From: Bacteroidota bacterium
GTDB taxonomy: Bacteria > Bacteroidota > Bacteroidia > Chitinophagales > Chitinophagaceae
Direction of reading: 5' to 3'
NCBI GenBank assembly: GCA_018267705.1
Contig: JAFDXX010000023.1
Span: forward strand, 124,001 to 188,000
DNA: 64,000 bases
Shown piece after piece: positions 19,414 through 28,516 of this stretch; position 1 is the first letter of the stretch; every line of letters starts with the position of its first letter. Below the pieces are notes generated by a model that saw nothing but the letters and a program-made list of their open reading frames with translations, ran no database searches and was not told where the DNA came from. Both the position numbers and the translations under genes were made by a program.

Positions 19414-19710
19414 TTATAAAAAGAAGAAAACAAATTGTGCAATTAAGAATAGCATATTGGTAACACGCAGCCACACGGGCACATTTATTGTTTTATTACT
19501 GATTGCTCGTAGCAAAATAATTATATGAACAATGGTGTTTAATATAATGGCACTAAATCCCAAAACAATAACTGTTCCTGTAAAACTTTGATAGTAAGAA
19601 CTTATTTTATCGTTTGTTTTTATTTCTCCAACATAACGCATTATTATACTTATTGCAAAACAAATATTGCATATAAAAACTACCCTACTTATAAATAATA
19701 GCCACCGCAT
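19414..19710 (-). CDS. Small three-helix membrane protein of unknown function
   Basis: A 98-residue, strongly hydrophobic protein with three predicted membrane helices (about 3-24, 43-68 and 80-98) and basic or polar connecting loops (RYVGEIKTNDKISSYYQ). I do not recognise a named family. It sits 10 nt upstream of the YhhQ-type transporter gene on the same strand, so a shared message is likely, and the helix arrangement would suit a small accessory subunit, but nothing in the sequence proves that. Its start is an ATG with an A/T-rich leader. It is short, but the consistent helix pattern supports a real gene. Confidence 0.7.
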   Translation of the reverse strand: MRWLLFISRVVFICNICFAISIIMRYVGEIKTNDKISSYYQSFTGTVIVLGFSAIILNTIVHIIILLRAISNKTINVPVWLRVTNMLFLIAQFVFFFL

Positions 19711-19763
19711 AAAAATTTTAGGTCAAAATAGCATTAATTTGCTGCACTTAACAAAAAGAACAG

Positions 19764-22271
19764 ATGAAAAATTTTGAATGGAAAAAATTATTGCCACATG
19801 CAATAGCCATAATAGTGTTTTTAATTGTTGCTTTAATTTATTGTAAACCGGCATTAGAAGGTAAAGTTTTGCAACAAGGTGATGTTATTCATTGGAAGGG
19901 AATGGCTCAAAATTCTTTTGATTATAAAGCCAAACACGGGCACTTCCCTTTATGGAGTAACGGTATGTTTAGTGGTATGCCTGCTTATCAAATTACAGGT
20001 ATAGGAGAAAATCCGATTAGTGTTGGATATATTGGCAGTATATTAACCTTAGGTTTACCTAAACCTGTTTACTTTTTCTTTTTGGCATGTATTTGCTTTT
20101 ATTTTCTTACGCAAGTTTTAAAAGTAAATCCGTATGTAGGTATCATTACTGCATTAAGCTATGCTTATGCAACATATAATCCCATTATTATTTCTGCAGG
20201 ACACGATACTAAAATGAATGCCATTGCATACATGCCTGCATTAATTGGCTCTTTATTATTATTATATGAAAAAAGATATTTATGGGGAACTGCATTAACT
20301 GCTATTGCTACTGCATTAATGGTTGGTGCTAACCATATGCAAATCACTTATTATACATTTATTATAGTTGGTATAATGAGCATTGCTTATTTAATAAGGT
20401 GGATTAAAGCAAAAGATTTTAAACATTTAACCAAAGTAATAGGTTTAGCAATAATAGCAGTTGCATTAGGGGTTTTAGTAAATGCTGTTACTTTATTTAC
20501 AACTTATGAGTATGCAAAAAAAACTATACGTGGTGGTAGTGCACTGGCTACCGATAAAAGTAATTTAACCAAAACCGGTTTAAGTACAGATTATGCTTTA
20601 AGTTATAGCATGTACAAAACAGAACCGTTAGTAATGATGTTTCCAAGAATGTATGGAGGTAGTAGCTTTAATTTAGAAGTTGAACAAGACAAATCAAAAG
20701 CTATTGAAGCATTACAACAAATGCCACAGCAACTAGGGCAGCAATTACAAAGTTATTTACATTTTTATTGGGGAGGAATTGATGGTGTTGGAACAGCAGG
20801 TCCGCCTTATGTTGGTGCCATTATTTGCTTTTTGGCATTAATTGGTTTTGTGTTATTAGATGAAAAATATAAATGGTGGATTTTATCCGCAATTGTATTA
20901 ACTATTGTAATGAGTTGGGGAAAATACTTTGCCGGCTTTAATGAATTGCTACTGAAAGATTTACCTATGTACAATAAGTTTAGAGCACCAAGTATGATAA
21001 TAGTAGTACCAACTTTATTATTGTGTATGATGGCCGCTTTAACTTTAAATAAAATTATTACAGATACTGATAAAGAAACTTTATGGAAAAAATATAAAAA
21101 AAGTTTTATTGCCGTAGCAAGCGTTTTTGCTTTGGTATTATTAGTATATGTGTCATCTGATTTTATGAGTGCAGCCGGGCAAGCCAGCGATAGTGATTTA
21201 TTAAAACAAATAAATCAAATTCCCGATGCACAACAAAAAGCATCTCTATTAGAACCTGTAAAAACTTTTATTAATGGATTAAAAGAAGATAGAAAAAATT
21301 TATTTTGGGCAGATTTCTTCCGCTCTTTCATTTTTATTGCAGTGGCTGCAATTGCTTTATGGCTATATATTAAAAAGAAAATAAATACAGTTGTTGCATT
21401 AGCCATAGTAGGTTTATTTGCTTTTATTGATGTAATTGTGATTGATAACAAATATTTGAATGAAGAACATTACCAAGAACAAACCGATTACGATAACAAC
21501 TTCACCCCTTCTGCTATTGATAAACAAATACTGCAAGACACAAGTTATTATCGTGTATTAGATGTATCTCACGGAGTTAATGATGCATTTAACGGAAGTG
21601 CATTAACAGCATATTTTCATAAATCAATTGGTGGCTATCATCCTGCCAAACTCAGTATTTATCAAGATTTAATTGATAGTCAGTTATACAAATTTCCTAA
21701 CTGTATGCCCGTATTAAATATGCTTAATACAAAATATATTATTATGCCTAACCAACAAGGCAATCAGGCAACGGTGCAACAAAACCCTGATGCATTAGGG
21801 GCTGCATGGTTTGTAAAAGCTGTTGAATATAAAAATACCCCGGCAGAAATTATTCAAGCATTAAGCAATTTTAATCCAAAAGATACCGCATTGTTAAATG
21901 CTTCTATAAAAGAAAAAATAAACTTCAAAGGCAGTAACGATTCTACTGCATCTATTCATTTAATAAAAAATGATAATGATATTGTTGAATACGAATCAAC
22001 CTCAAACAGTAACGGTTTTGCAGTATTCAGTGAAGTGTATTATGATGCAGGTTGGATTGCAACAATTGATGGAAAAGAAACACCTATTTATCCAACCAAT
22101 TATGTTTTAAGAGGAATAGAAGTGCCGGCAGGAAAACATAAAATTATTTTTGAATTTAAACCCGCATCATTTGCTATTGGAAGCAAATTAGCAATAGGTG
22201 CATCTGCATTAACATGGTTATTGTTAATTGGAGCAATGGCTTCATCAATACGCAATAAAAAACAAGCATAA
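19764..22271 (+). CDS. YfhO-family multispan membrane protein
   Basis: An 835-residue inner-membrane protein of the bacterial YfhO family, distantly related in plan to GT-C glycosyltransferases. About 11-13 helices fill the first 570 residues, with a periplasmic loop after helix 1 containing WKGMAQNSFDYKAKHGHFPLW, which includes the acidic and His residues typical of GT-C first loops. A soluble region (about 580-805) follows, with a final helix at about 808-828 and a basic tail. YfhO of Firmicutes helps to glycosylate lipoteichoic acid. Here a role in adding sugars to a surface glycan is inferred from the family and from the downstream glycosyltransferases, with which it forms a tight plus-strand operon. 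Confidence 0.88.
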   Translation: MKNFEWKKLLPHAIAIIVFLIVALIYCKPALEGKVLQQGDVIHWKGMAQNSFDYKAKHGHFPLWSNGMFSGMPAYQITGIGENPISVGYIGSILTLGLPKPVYFFFLACICFYFLTQVLKVNPYVGIITALSYAYATYNPIIISAGHDTKMNAIAYMPALIGSLLLLYEKRYLWGTALTAIATALMVGANHMQITYYTFIIVGIMSIAYLIRWIKAKDFKHLTKVIGLAIIAVALGVLVNAVTLFTTYEYAKKTIRGGSALATDKSNLTKTGLSTDYALSYSMYKTEPLVMMFPRMYGGSSFNLEVEQDKSKAIEALQQMPQQLGQQLQSYLHFYWGGIDGVGTAGPPYVGAIICFLALIGFVLLDEKYKWWILSAIVLTIVMSWGKYFAGFNELLLKDLPMYNKFRAPSMIIVVPTLLLCMMAALTLNKIITDTDKETLWKKYKKSFIAVASVFALVLLVYVSSDFMSAAGQASDSDLLKQINQIPDAQQKASLLEPVKTFINGLKEDRKNLFWADFFRSFIFIAVAAIALWLYIKKKINTVVALAIVGLFAFIDVIVIDNKYLNEEHYQEQTDYDNNFTPSAIDKQILQDTSYYRVLDVSHGVNDAFNGSALTAYFHKSIGGYHPAKLSIYQDLIDSQLYKFPNCMPVLNMLNTKYIIMPNQQGNQATVQQNPDALGAAWFVKAVEYKNTPAEIIQALSNFNPKDTALLNASIKEKINFKGSNDSTASIHLIKNDNDIVEYESTSNSNGFAVFSEVYYDAGWIATIDGKETPIYPTNYVLRGIEVPAGKHKIIFEFKPASFAIGSKLAIGASALTWLLLIGAMASSIRNKKQA

Positions 22272-22281
22272 GCATCGTGTA

Positions 22282-23400
22282 ATGATAGTAATGGGGATTA
22301 TTTCCTACAAAGTTTTTCCTGCTAATATGGGCGGGCAAAAAGGTGTAGCTATGTTTTATGAATATCTTTCAAAACAAACAGAAACAATTCTTGTTACAAC
22401 AAAAGAAAATAAAACGGCAAATTTTTCAGTAATAAATCAATACAATTTTTTATTCAATCATAATTGGGGTTGGCTAAATATTTTTTACATTAACAAATTA
22501 ATTTATTTAATAAGGCAACATAAAGTTGATGTAGTAATTATTGAACATTCTTATTTAGGTTTTCTGGGAATTCTTTTAAAACTCTTTACAAGAAAACCTT
22601 TAGTAATACATTCTCATAATATTGAAGCATACCGGTTTAAGCAAGCCAATAAGTTTTGGTGGAAATTTTATGAGCATTATGAAAAATGGATTCATGCAAA
22701 AAGTAATCATGTTTTTTATAAAACATTAGAAGATGCAACCTATGCAACAACTAAATGGCAACTAAAAAATCATGCTTATTCAGTTATTCCTTTTGGAACA
22801 GATTTAAAAACAATTCCATTTAATGCAGATAAAGAAACCTGCAGAAATTTCATTTGTAATGAACATAACATCAACCCGAATGATGTAATTTTTCTTTTCA
22901 ATGGTACATTAGATTTTGAACCTAATATTCATTCTATTCAAATTATTATTAATGAAATAACACCGTTATTAATTCAATCAAACTTTCAATATAAAATAAT
23001 AATTTGCGGCAATAGGCTACAAGAAAATCTGTTGCAACAAATTAAAACTTGTAAAAATTTAATTTATGCAGGCTTTGTAAACAATATAAATACTTATATA
23101 AAAGCTGCTAATGCTTTTATTGTCCCCTCCTTTTTAGCAACCGGCATTAAAACAAAAATTATTGAAGCATTAGCAAATAATACTTTGGTAATTGCTGATG
23201 TTGAAAACATAAAAGGTATTGATGTTTCAGCGTTAAATAACAAATTAATTTCTGTAGAAACTAACAACAGTAAGGCTTTTAGCGAAATAATGTTGAAAAC
23301 TAAATTATTAAAAAATGAAAATACACCTCAGCAGTTTTATACAACATATTATTGGGGCAATATAATTAACAAGGCCATTTTATCTTTACAAAATTTATGA
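22282..23400 (+). CDS. Glycosyltransferase family 4 protein
   Basis: A 372-residue GT-B fold glycosyltransferase. The N-terminal half has the acceptor-side GG loop (ANMGGQKGVAMFYEYL) and VVIIEHSYLG; the C-terminal half has the donor-binding region with FNGTLDFEPNIHS, YAGFVNNINTYIKAANAFIVPS and GIKTKIIEAL, which carries the E-x7-E type acid pair. Nucleotide-sugar donor and acceptor are unknown. I chose the ATG at 22282, 10 nt after the YfhO stop; a longer reading frame overlaps the YfhO gene but its extra 18 residues do not resemble a GT4 N-terminus. The stop overlaps the next start by ATGA. It belongs to the YfhO-GT4-GT2-methyltransferase operon. Confidence 0.87.
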   Translation: MIVMGIISYKVFPANMGGQKGVAMFYEYLSKQTETILVTTKENKTANFSVINQYNFLFNHNWGWLNIFYINKLIYLIRQHKVDVVIIEHSYLGFLGILLKLFTRKPLVIHSHNIEAYRFKQANKFWWKFYEHYEKWIHAKSNHVFYKTLEDATYATTKWQLKNHAYSVIPFGTDLKTIPFNADKETCRNFICNEHNINPNDVIFLFNGTLDFEPNIHSIQIIINEITPLLIQSNFQYKIIICGNRLQENLLQQIKTCKNLIYAGFVNNINTYIKAANAFIVPSFLATGIKTKIIEALANNTLVIADVENIKGIDVSALNNKLISVETNNSKAFSEIMLKTKLLKNENTPQQFYTTYYWGNIINKAILSLQNL

Positions 23401-24314
23401 GCAACAATCTACAAATATCTGTTGTAATATGCACCTACAATCGTGCAGCTTATATAAACGATGCATTGCAGAGTTTATACAACCAAACGTTGCCCAAAGA
23501 AAATTATGAAGTAATTATTGCCAACAATAATTCAACCGATAATACAAAAGAAGTTGTAGAAACATTTATTGCATTACATGCCGATGCCAATTTTATTTAT
23601 GTGGAAGAAAAACAACAAGGTGCATCGTATGCAAGAAATACGGGAGCATTATTGGTGCAATCTCCTTTGTTATGTTTTATGGATGATGATGCCATTGCAG
23701 AAAATAATTATTTAGAATTAATTGTATCATTTTTTCAACAACATGCTGATGCAGGAGGATTGGGCGGAAGAATTATTCCAAAATATATTCCGGCAGAACC
23801 CAAATGGATGAGTTATTATGTTGCATCATTAGTAGGAAATTTTGATTATAGTAATGAAGTTTGTGTTTTTGTCGAAGGGAAATATCCTTTAGAATCTAAT
23901 ATGATTATTAAAACCCAAGATTTTAAAAAAGTAAATGGCTTTAATACAGCATTACCGGGCGTTGTAGGTACTTTGCGTATTGGCGGCGAAGGCAAAGAGT
24001 TTTTTTATAAACTACAAGCATTAGGCAATAAAATTTATTATCATCCTAATATTATTGTGCAACATGTGGTTGAGGTAAATAAACTTACAAAAGAGTATAT
24101 GTATCGTGTGGCAAGCGGTATTGGCAGAGGTGAAAGAAGAAGAGTGCTATTAATTAGTAAGACTGCTTTCGTTAAAAAAAATATAGAATATTTTGCAAAA
24201 CTCATTGCATCTTTTATTCTTGCAATAAAATATACTTTACAAGGGCATCCTGCAAAAGCATTACCCGTTATACAATTTAGAGTAGATGCTTGGAAAGGAT
24301 TAATAGGAAAATAA
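23397..24314 (+). CDS. Glycosyltransferase family 2 protein
   Basis: A 305-residue GT-A fold enzyme. The N-terminus has SVVICTYNRAAYINDALQSL followed by NNNSTDNTKEVVE, and the metal-binding acidic triad is LCFMDDDAIAENN at about 94-102. The GGEGKEFFYKLQALG segment provides the catalytic-base region (the usual ED-type motif is GEGKE here). No membrane helix bundle is visible beyond a weak hydrophobic stretch at about 265-285, so it probably works at the cytoplasmic face. Its start overlaps the upstream GT4 stop by 4 nt, showing translational coupling. Sugar specificity is unknown. Confidence 0.87.
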   Translation: MSNNLQISVVICTYNRAAYINDALQSLYNQTLPKENYEVIIANNNSTDNTKEVVETFIALHADANFIYVEEKQQGASYARNTGALLVQSPLLCFMDDDAIAENNYLELIVSFFQQHADAGGLGGRIIPKYIPAEPKWMSYYVASLVGNFDYSNEVCVFVEGKYPLESNMIIKTQDFKKVNGFNTALPGVVGTLRIGGEGKEFFYKLQALGNKIYYHPNIIVQHVVEVNKLTKEYMYRVASGIGRGERRRVLLISKTAFVKKNIEYFAKLIASFILAIKYTLQGHPAKALPVIQFRVDAWKGLIGK

Positions 24315-24319
24315 ATTTT

Positions 24320-24907
24320 ATGAACTTAGAAGTTTTTATAAATAGAAAAATTAAAGGCACACTTACACGTTGGTTTGGAATACAATTTACTTATGGTTCT
24401 GAAACAAATAAAGTAAGGCATTTAGTAACTCAATATTGTATAGGTAAAGGTTGCGATATTGGTTTTGGCGGAGATAAAATATTAAAGCAAAATTGCGATG
24501 GTATTGATTTTCCACAGCCTTATGCAAAAGCAGGAAAAGATAAAGTTGATATTGGTTGTGATGTAATTAATGATGAAATTCCTGTAGCAGATAATACTTA
24601 CAATTATGTTTATACCAGCCATTTAATTGAAGATTTTACCGATACAAAAGATGCTTTGCGAAAATTTATTCGTATTCTAAAAAATGGAGGCAACTTAATA
24701 TTGGTGTTTCCCAATCAGCAGAAATATGAAGAAATATGCAATAAAATTGGGCAACCATTAAACCCTTACCATATCCATAAAGAAATGGGCTACGATTTTA
24801 TGCTGCAAAAATTAAACGAATTAAATATACGTTACGAAATTTTATATAGTAGCAATTGCGAAATTGATTATAACGTAATTATGGTTTTAAAAATTAATAA
24901 GTTATAA
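24320..24907 (+). CDS. Class I SAM-dependent methyltransferase
   Basis: A 195-residue Rossmann methyltransferase, last gene of the YfhO operon. The SAM-binding motif I is degenerate (GKGCDIGFGGDKIL), followed by the D-x-D region and motif IV/post-motif block DNTYNYVYTSHLIEDFTDTKDALRKF and the motif V ILKNGGNLILVFP. It probably methylates a sugar or lipid-linked intermediate made by its neighbours; acceptor unknown. I start at the ATG 24320, 5 nt after the GT2 stop; an earlier in-frame start overlaps that gene. The 3' end overlaps the convergent glycosyltransferase gene by 6 nt. Confidence 0.8.
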   Translation: MNLEVFINRKIKGTLTRWFGIQFTYGSETNKVRHLVTQYCIGKGCDIGFGGDKILKQNCDGIDFPQPYAKAGKDKVDIGCDVINDEIPVADNTYNYVYTSHLIEDFTDTKDALRKFIRILKNGGNLILVFPNQQKYEEICNKIGQPLNPYHIHKEMGYDFMLQKLNELNIRYEILYSSNCEIDYNVIMVLKINKL

Positions 24908-25876
24908 GTCACTAATTTTTATTCCCAATGGTTTTATCCATTTATTAATTGTTTTCATTAAGCCGGTAGATTGTTTTGCAGGTTGTGTATAAGCACCAGG
25001 CAGCACAATAAAATCGTTATAATTATTTGCTTTTACTTTTTCTTGATATTCGCTAAGTAGTTGAAATAAAACCGGTAATTTTTTTAGATCAAATCTGTTT
25101 TGGTGTCTCGATAAAATTTCGGGTGTTTCAAATTTATAACCACTAATATGAAGAAAAATTAATGGTTCCGTTTCATTAATAACAACAGTATTGTTTTTAA
25201 TAGATAAAGTTCTTTCATGCAAATTCCAATATGCAACATTTAATCCTTTGTTTTTGGCAATATATACTTCATTAAAAAATAGCGGAACTAAATTTAACCA
25301 AGTTTGATCAACGCCCATGCCTTCTGCAAAATTGTAATAACATTCATCTATTAAATGATTGCTCCACCAAGTTAAAAATTGTTTAGAAATATCATTAATT
25401 TTTAATGCAATAAAACCTGCATTATATAGGCCGGATCTAAGAATATCTCTTTCTCTCGGCAATAAGTTATCTGTAATCGGAGTAAGAAAATGCGGTGTTA
25501 AAACAATACTTTTTTCTTGCAAAAATTCTTCAATTATATGAAAGGATTGATACACATATATATCAGAATCTAAATAAACCACCATTTCTGGATTATATTT
25601 TTCAATTAAATAATTGGCAAAAAATGGTTTCAATGCACAATTCAATTCAATTAAAGAATATTGTGTACTCATTCTATCAAACTCTGCAATAGCAATAGTT
25701 TCAACCTCAATTAAGTTATGTGGAGTAAATAAATTTATATCAAATCTGTTTTCAATTTTATCTGCTAAACAAATAAAAATGGTATAATCTGTATGATGTT
25801 GCAAAAATGAATCGGCCATTGTTTTAGCATATGCTAAATGATTAGCAGAACAAACTGTGTACAAAATTTTTGTCAT
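24902..25876 (-). CDS. GT8-like glycosyltransferase
   Basis: A 324-residue GT-A glycosyltransferase resembling the GT8 fold. The N-terminus reads ILYTVCSANHLAYAKTMADSF, a metal-binding D-x-D lies in VVYLDSDIYVY (about 98-106), and the conserved YNAGFIALK and GVDQTWLNLVP blocks follow, then a C-terminal FLHISGYK segment. Such proteins in surface-polysaccharide loci transfer hexoses from nucleotide sugars. It is the second gene of a minus-strand pair: its ATG overlaps the stop of the upstream methyltransferase by 4 nt. The C-terminus overlaps the opposite-strand methyltransferase by 6 nt. Confidence 0.82.
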   Translation of the reverse strand: MTKILYTVCSANHLAYAKTMADSFLQHHTDYTIFICLADKIENRFDINLFTPHNLIEVETIAIAEFDRMSTQYSLIELNCALKPFFANYLIEKYNPEMVVYLDSDIYVYQSFHIIEEFLQEKSIVLTPHFLTPITDNLLPRERDILRSGLYNAGFIALKINDISKQFLTWWSNHLIDECYYNFAEGMGVDQTWLNLVPLFFNEVYIAKNKGLNVAYWNLHERTLSIKNNTVVINETEPLIFLHISGYKFETPEILSRHQNRFDLKKLPVLFQLLSEYQEKVKANNYNDFIVLPGAYTQPAKQSTGLMKTINKWIKPLGIKISDL

Positions 25877-26586
25877 AATTTTTTGGCTACAATAATGTTA
25901 CTTAAATATAGTTTTTTGCTTTTGGGAAAAATTGGTTCAAACAATCTAAATAACCAATTTAAAGTAGGAACAACAATTTGCCTGATTATTTTCTTAAAAA
26001 AATTAAATCTCGATAAAAATTTTACATGATGCAACCAATAATCATTTATGTAAATAATAAATAATTGATGAATAGCAGATAATGTGTGCCCGCTCTTATC
26101 TATTACTTCAATTTTAAAACCATTCTTCTCCAATAAATCTTTTAAAGCAAATTGCGTATATCGTGCATAATCATTGGGTATTTCATGTTCTTCCCACACA
26201 AAAGGACAAGTGATTAAGATTTTTCCGTTTTGTTTTAGCACCCGGTTTAATTCAGGTAGAATTTCATTCAAATTAAAAACATGTTCAAAAACTTCGCTTG
26301 TAAAAATAGCATCGAATTCTTCGTTATTAAAAGGTAAATTTTTCCCATTGTAAAAAAAATCAATTTGTTCATTTGTATGGCTATGGCCTTCACTTGCATA
26401 ATCTACGCCTATATATTCAGTAACATTTGTAAAAAGATTTTTATAAGGTTTTGCTCCGCAACCAAAGTCAAGCAATTTGCCGTTAAGCATATTGCTGTAC
26501 TGATTAATTTTGTTGTATAGCCCTTTGCGTATAAAATACAAAGGGTGACCTATTGTAGGATTAAAATCGTTTAAAATCTGCTTCAT
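25873..26586 (-). CDS. Class I SAM-dependent methyltransferase
   Basis: A 237-residue methyltransferase with a canonical SAM site: LLDFGCGAKPYKNLF (motif I, about 38-52), YIGVDYASEGH (acidic residue after beta2), FDAIFTSEVFEHVFNLNEIL (motif IV) and LKQNGKILITCPF (motif V). The C-terminal third holds hydrophobic stretches (IHQLFIIYINDYWL), suggesting a membrane-associated or lipid-linked acceptor. I use the ATG at 26586; a TTG 18 nt upstream is possible but less likely. Only 39 nt separate it from the divergent GT9 gene. It is translationally coupled (ATGA) to the GT8-like gene. Confidence 0.82.
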   Translation of the reverse strand: MKQILNDFNPTIGHPLYFIRKGLYNKINQYSNMLNGKLLDFGCGAKPYKNLFTNVTEYIGVDYASEGHSHTNEQIDFFYNGKNLPFNNEEFDAIFTSEVFEHVFNLNEILPELNRVLKQNGKILITCPFVWEEHEIPNDYARYTQFALKDLLEKNGFKIEVIDKSGHTLSAIHQLFIIYINDYWLHHVKFLSRFNFFKKIIRQIVVPTLNWLFRLFEPIFPKSKKLYLSNIIVAKKL

Positions 26587-26625
26587 GCTTTGCAAAGAAC
26601 GCAATATAAAAATTAAATTGCCGAA

Positions 26626-27777
26626 ATGATTAACAGGTTCAAAGGTTTTTTATATAATATAATAACATTTGTTGCTACACAAGGCAGCAGAAAATTAAAC
26701 ACATCCCCAAAAATATTGTTGATACGTGTTGACGAAATTGGCGATTATATTCTTTTCAGAAAATTTATTATGCCTATTCTTACAAGTGATTTTTGTAAAA
26801 ATTCAACTCTTCATTTTTGCGGAAATGCATCGTGGCAAAAGTTATTTGAGTTAGAATATGGGAACAGTTTTTCAAAAGTTTTTTGGTTGAATAAAAATAG
26901 TTTTAAGTCTAAAATATTGTATCGTTATTCTTTCTTAAAAACCATTTTTAAAGAGAATTATTCTATAGTAATTAATCCAACTTTTTCAAGAGCCAAACGT
27001 GTTGATGATACTATTGTAAAAGCAGCTAAAGCAGGCTATAATATAGGAATGAAAAGAAATAATGAAAATTATGAATTTTATGAGAATAATTTTGATAAAA
27101 CACTTTATCAATCATTATTTCAGCCCGAACAAAAATTACTATTTGAGTTTGAAAGAAATAAACTATTTGTTGAAACTATATTCAACAAAAGTATAAATGC
27201 ATCTTTACAATTTAGCAATGAATTGTTGCAAGAAAATACTATAGATAATTTACCCGAAAATTTTGCAGTTATTTTCCCAGGATCAAGAAGTAAATATAGA
27301 ATATGGCCTACTGAAAATTTTATTGCAGTTAGTAATTATTTAATCCAAACACAACAATTAAAAATTTTAGTTTGTGGAAGTTTAACCGATAAAATTTATG
27401 CAGAAAAATTTATACAAGAATGTTCGGCTGCTGTAATTGATTTTGTTGGTAAAACAAATTTGTTGCAAATGTTGTATATATTATCAAAAGCAAAATGTTT
27501 AATATCGGTAGATACAGGTTCTATCCATTTAGCAGCATCGGTAAACTGTACCACTTTCGGTATTTTTAATGGCTCGCAATATGGCAGGTTTAGCCCTTAT
27601 CCAAAAGCAATAGCTAATAATATATATGCAGTATATCCTGATGCAGTAGAACAAGATGTATGCAATAATAATATAAGTCAATACGAATATGTTGTCAATA
27701 TTCCGTATGCTGCTGTTTCAGCAAAAAAAATAATTTCAGTTATAAAACATCACTTTAATTTGCAACATGAAATTTAA
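26626..27777 (+). CDS. Glycosyltransferase family 9 (heptosyltransferase-like)
   Basis: A 383-residue GT-B enzyme of family 9, which in other bacteria adds heptoses or other sugars to lipopolysaccharide core. It has the N-terminal ILLIRVDEIGDYILFR motif (the R-x-D-x-x-G-D region of GT9), the donor-domain opening FAVIFPGSRSKYRIWP, KILVCGS, DFVGKTNLLQMLYILSKA, and the SVDTGSIHLAASVNCTTFGIF nucleotide-sugar loop. The acceptor cannot be told from sequence. The stop overlaps the TylF-type methyltransferase start by 11 nt, so the two are coupled. Its promoter must lie in or near the 39-nt divergent gap or inside the opposite gene. Confidence 0.87.
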   Translation: MINRFKGFLYNIITFVATQGSRKLNTSPKILLIRVDEIGDYILFRKFIMPILTSDFCKNSTLHFCGNASWQKLFELEYGNSFSKVFWLNKNSFKSKILYRYSFLKTIFKENYSIVINPTFSRAKRVDDTIVKAAKAGYNIGMKRNNENYEFYENNFDKTLYQSLFQPEQKLLFEFERNKLFVETIFNKSINASLQFSNELLQENTIDNLPENFAVIFPGSRSKYRIWPTENFIAVSNYLIQTQQLKILVCGSLTDKIYAEKFIQECSAAVIDFVGKTNLLQMLYILSKAKCLISVDTGSIHLAASVNCTTFGIFNGSQYGRFSPYPKAIANNIYAVYPDAVEQDVCNNNISQYEYVVNIPYAAVSAKKIISVIKHHFNLQHEI

Positions 27778-28516
27778 ACCCGTAAAAGCTTTCAAAGCCT
27801 TATTTGATATTGAGAAAACTGCAGAAATATTTCCTTCTGATTTTGAAGATTTCCATCAAAACATTATTAATAAAGTTAGGCCGTACACCATGACCAGCAA
27901 TGAACGGTTGTATGGTTTAATTGAAGCTGTAAAATATATAGTAAAAAATAATATTGAAGGAAGTATTGTTGAATGTGGTGTTTGGAAAGGCGGTAGTATA
28001 ATGGCTATTGCTGAAACATTATTGCAGTTAGGTGATACAAGCAGACAACTTTTTTTATATGATACTTTTGCAGGAATGACAGCACCTACAAAAGAAGATG
28101 TTGATCAATTAAATAGAGATGCAAACTCTCAACTGCAAAATGAGATTAATAAAAAAACAGAGAGTGTTGTTTGGGCTTACTCCGGATTGCAAGAAGTACA
28201 AACAAATGTTCAAAAAATAAAATATCCTTCTGCTAATTTTCATTTTATAGAAGGAGATATTTTACAAACTATTCCTGCAAACCTTCCATCAAAAATTGCT
28301 TTATTAAGGTTAGATACAGATTGGTATGAATCTACTAAACATGAAATGCTTCATTTATATCCGTTGTTACAACAAAACGGCGTTTTAATTATTGATGATT
28401 ATGGTTTTTGGAAAGGAAGTAAAAAAGCAGTTGATGAATATATTGCGGCAAACAATATTTCTATTCTTTTAAACAGAATGGACGATACAGGAAGAATTGC
28501 TATTAAACAGCACTAA
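27767..28516 (+). CDS. TylF/MycF-family O-methyltransferase
   Basis: A 249-residue enzyme of the macrocin O-methyltransferase family, SAM- and metal-dependent. Diagnostic blocks are RLYGLIEAVKYIVKN, GSIVECGVWKGGSIMAIAE (SAM-binding), LFLYDTFAGMTAPT, ALLRLDTDWYESTKHEML (metal-ligand Asp residues) and GVLIIDDYGFWKGSKKAVDEY. Members of this family in polysaccharide loci methylate sugar hydroxyls. It is coupled to the GT9 gene by an 11-nt overlap, which suggests that it modifies the sugar chain built in this region. The 3' end overlaps the convergent GT2 gene by 4 nt. Confidence 0.9.
   Translation: MKFKPVKAFKALFDIEKTAEIFPSDFEDFHQNIINKVRPYTMTSNERLYGLIEAVKYIVKNNIEGSIVECGVWKGGSIMAIAETLLQLGDTSRQLFLYDTFAGMTAPTKEDVDQLNRDANSQLQNEINKKTESVVWAYSGLQEVQTNVQKIKYPSANFHFIEGDILQTIPANLPSKIALLRLDTDWYESTKHEMLHLYPLLQQNGVLIIDDYGFWKGSKKAVDEYIAANNISILLNRMDDTGRIAIKQH

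Noticed and set aside
19404..19442. TTG start that lengthens the YhhQ-type transporter and overlaps the small membrane gene
   Set aside because: The ATG at 19403 starts nearer the conserved region and removes the overlap.
22228..22281. Longer start for the GT4 gene overlapping the YfhO gene by 44 nt
   Set aside because: The extra 18 residues are His/Lys-rich and unlike GT4 N-termini; ATG 22282 gives normal spacing after the YfhO stop.
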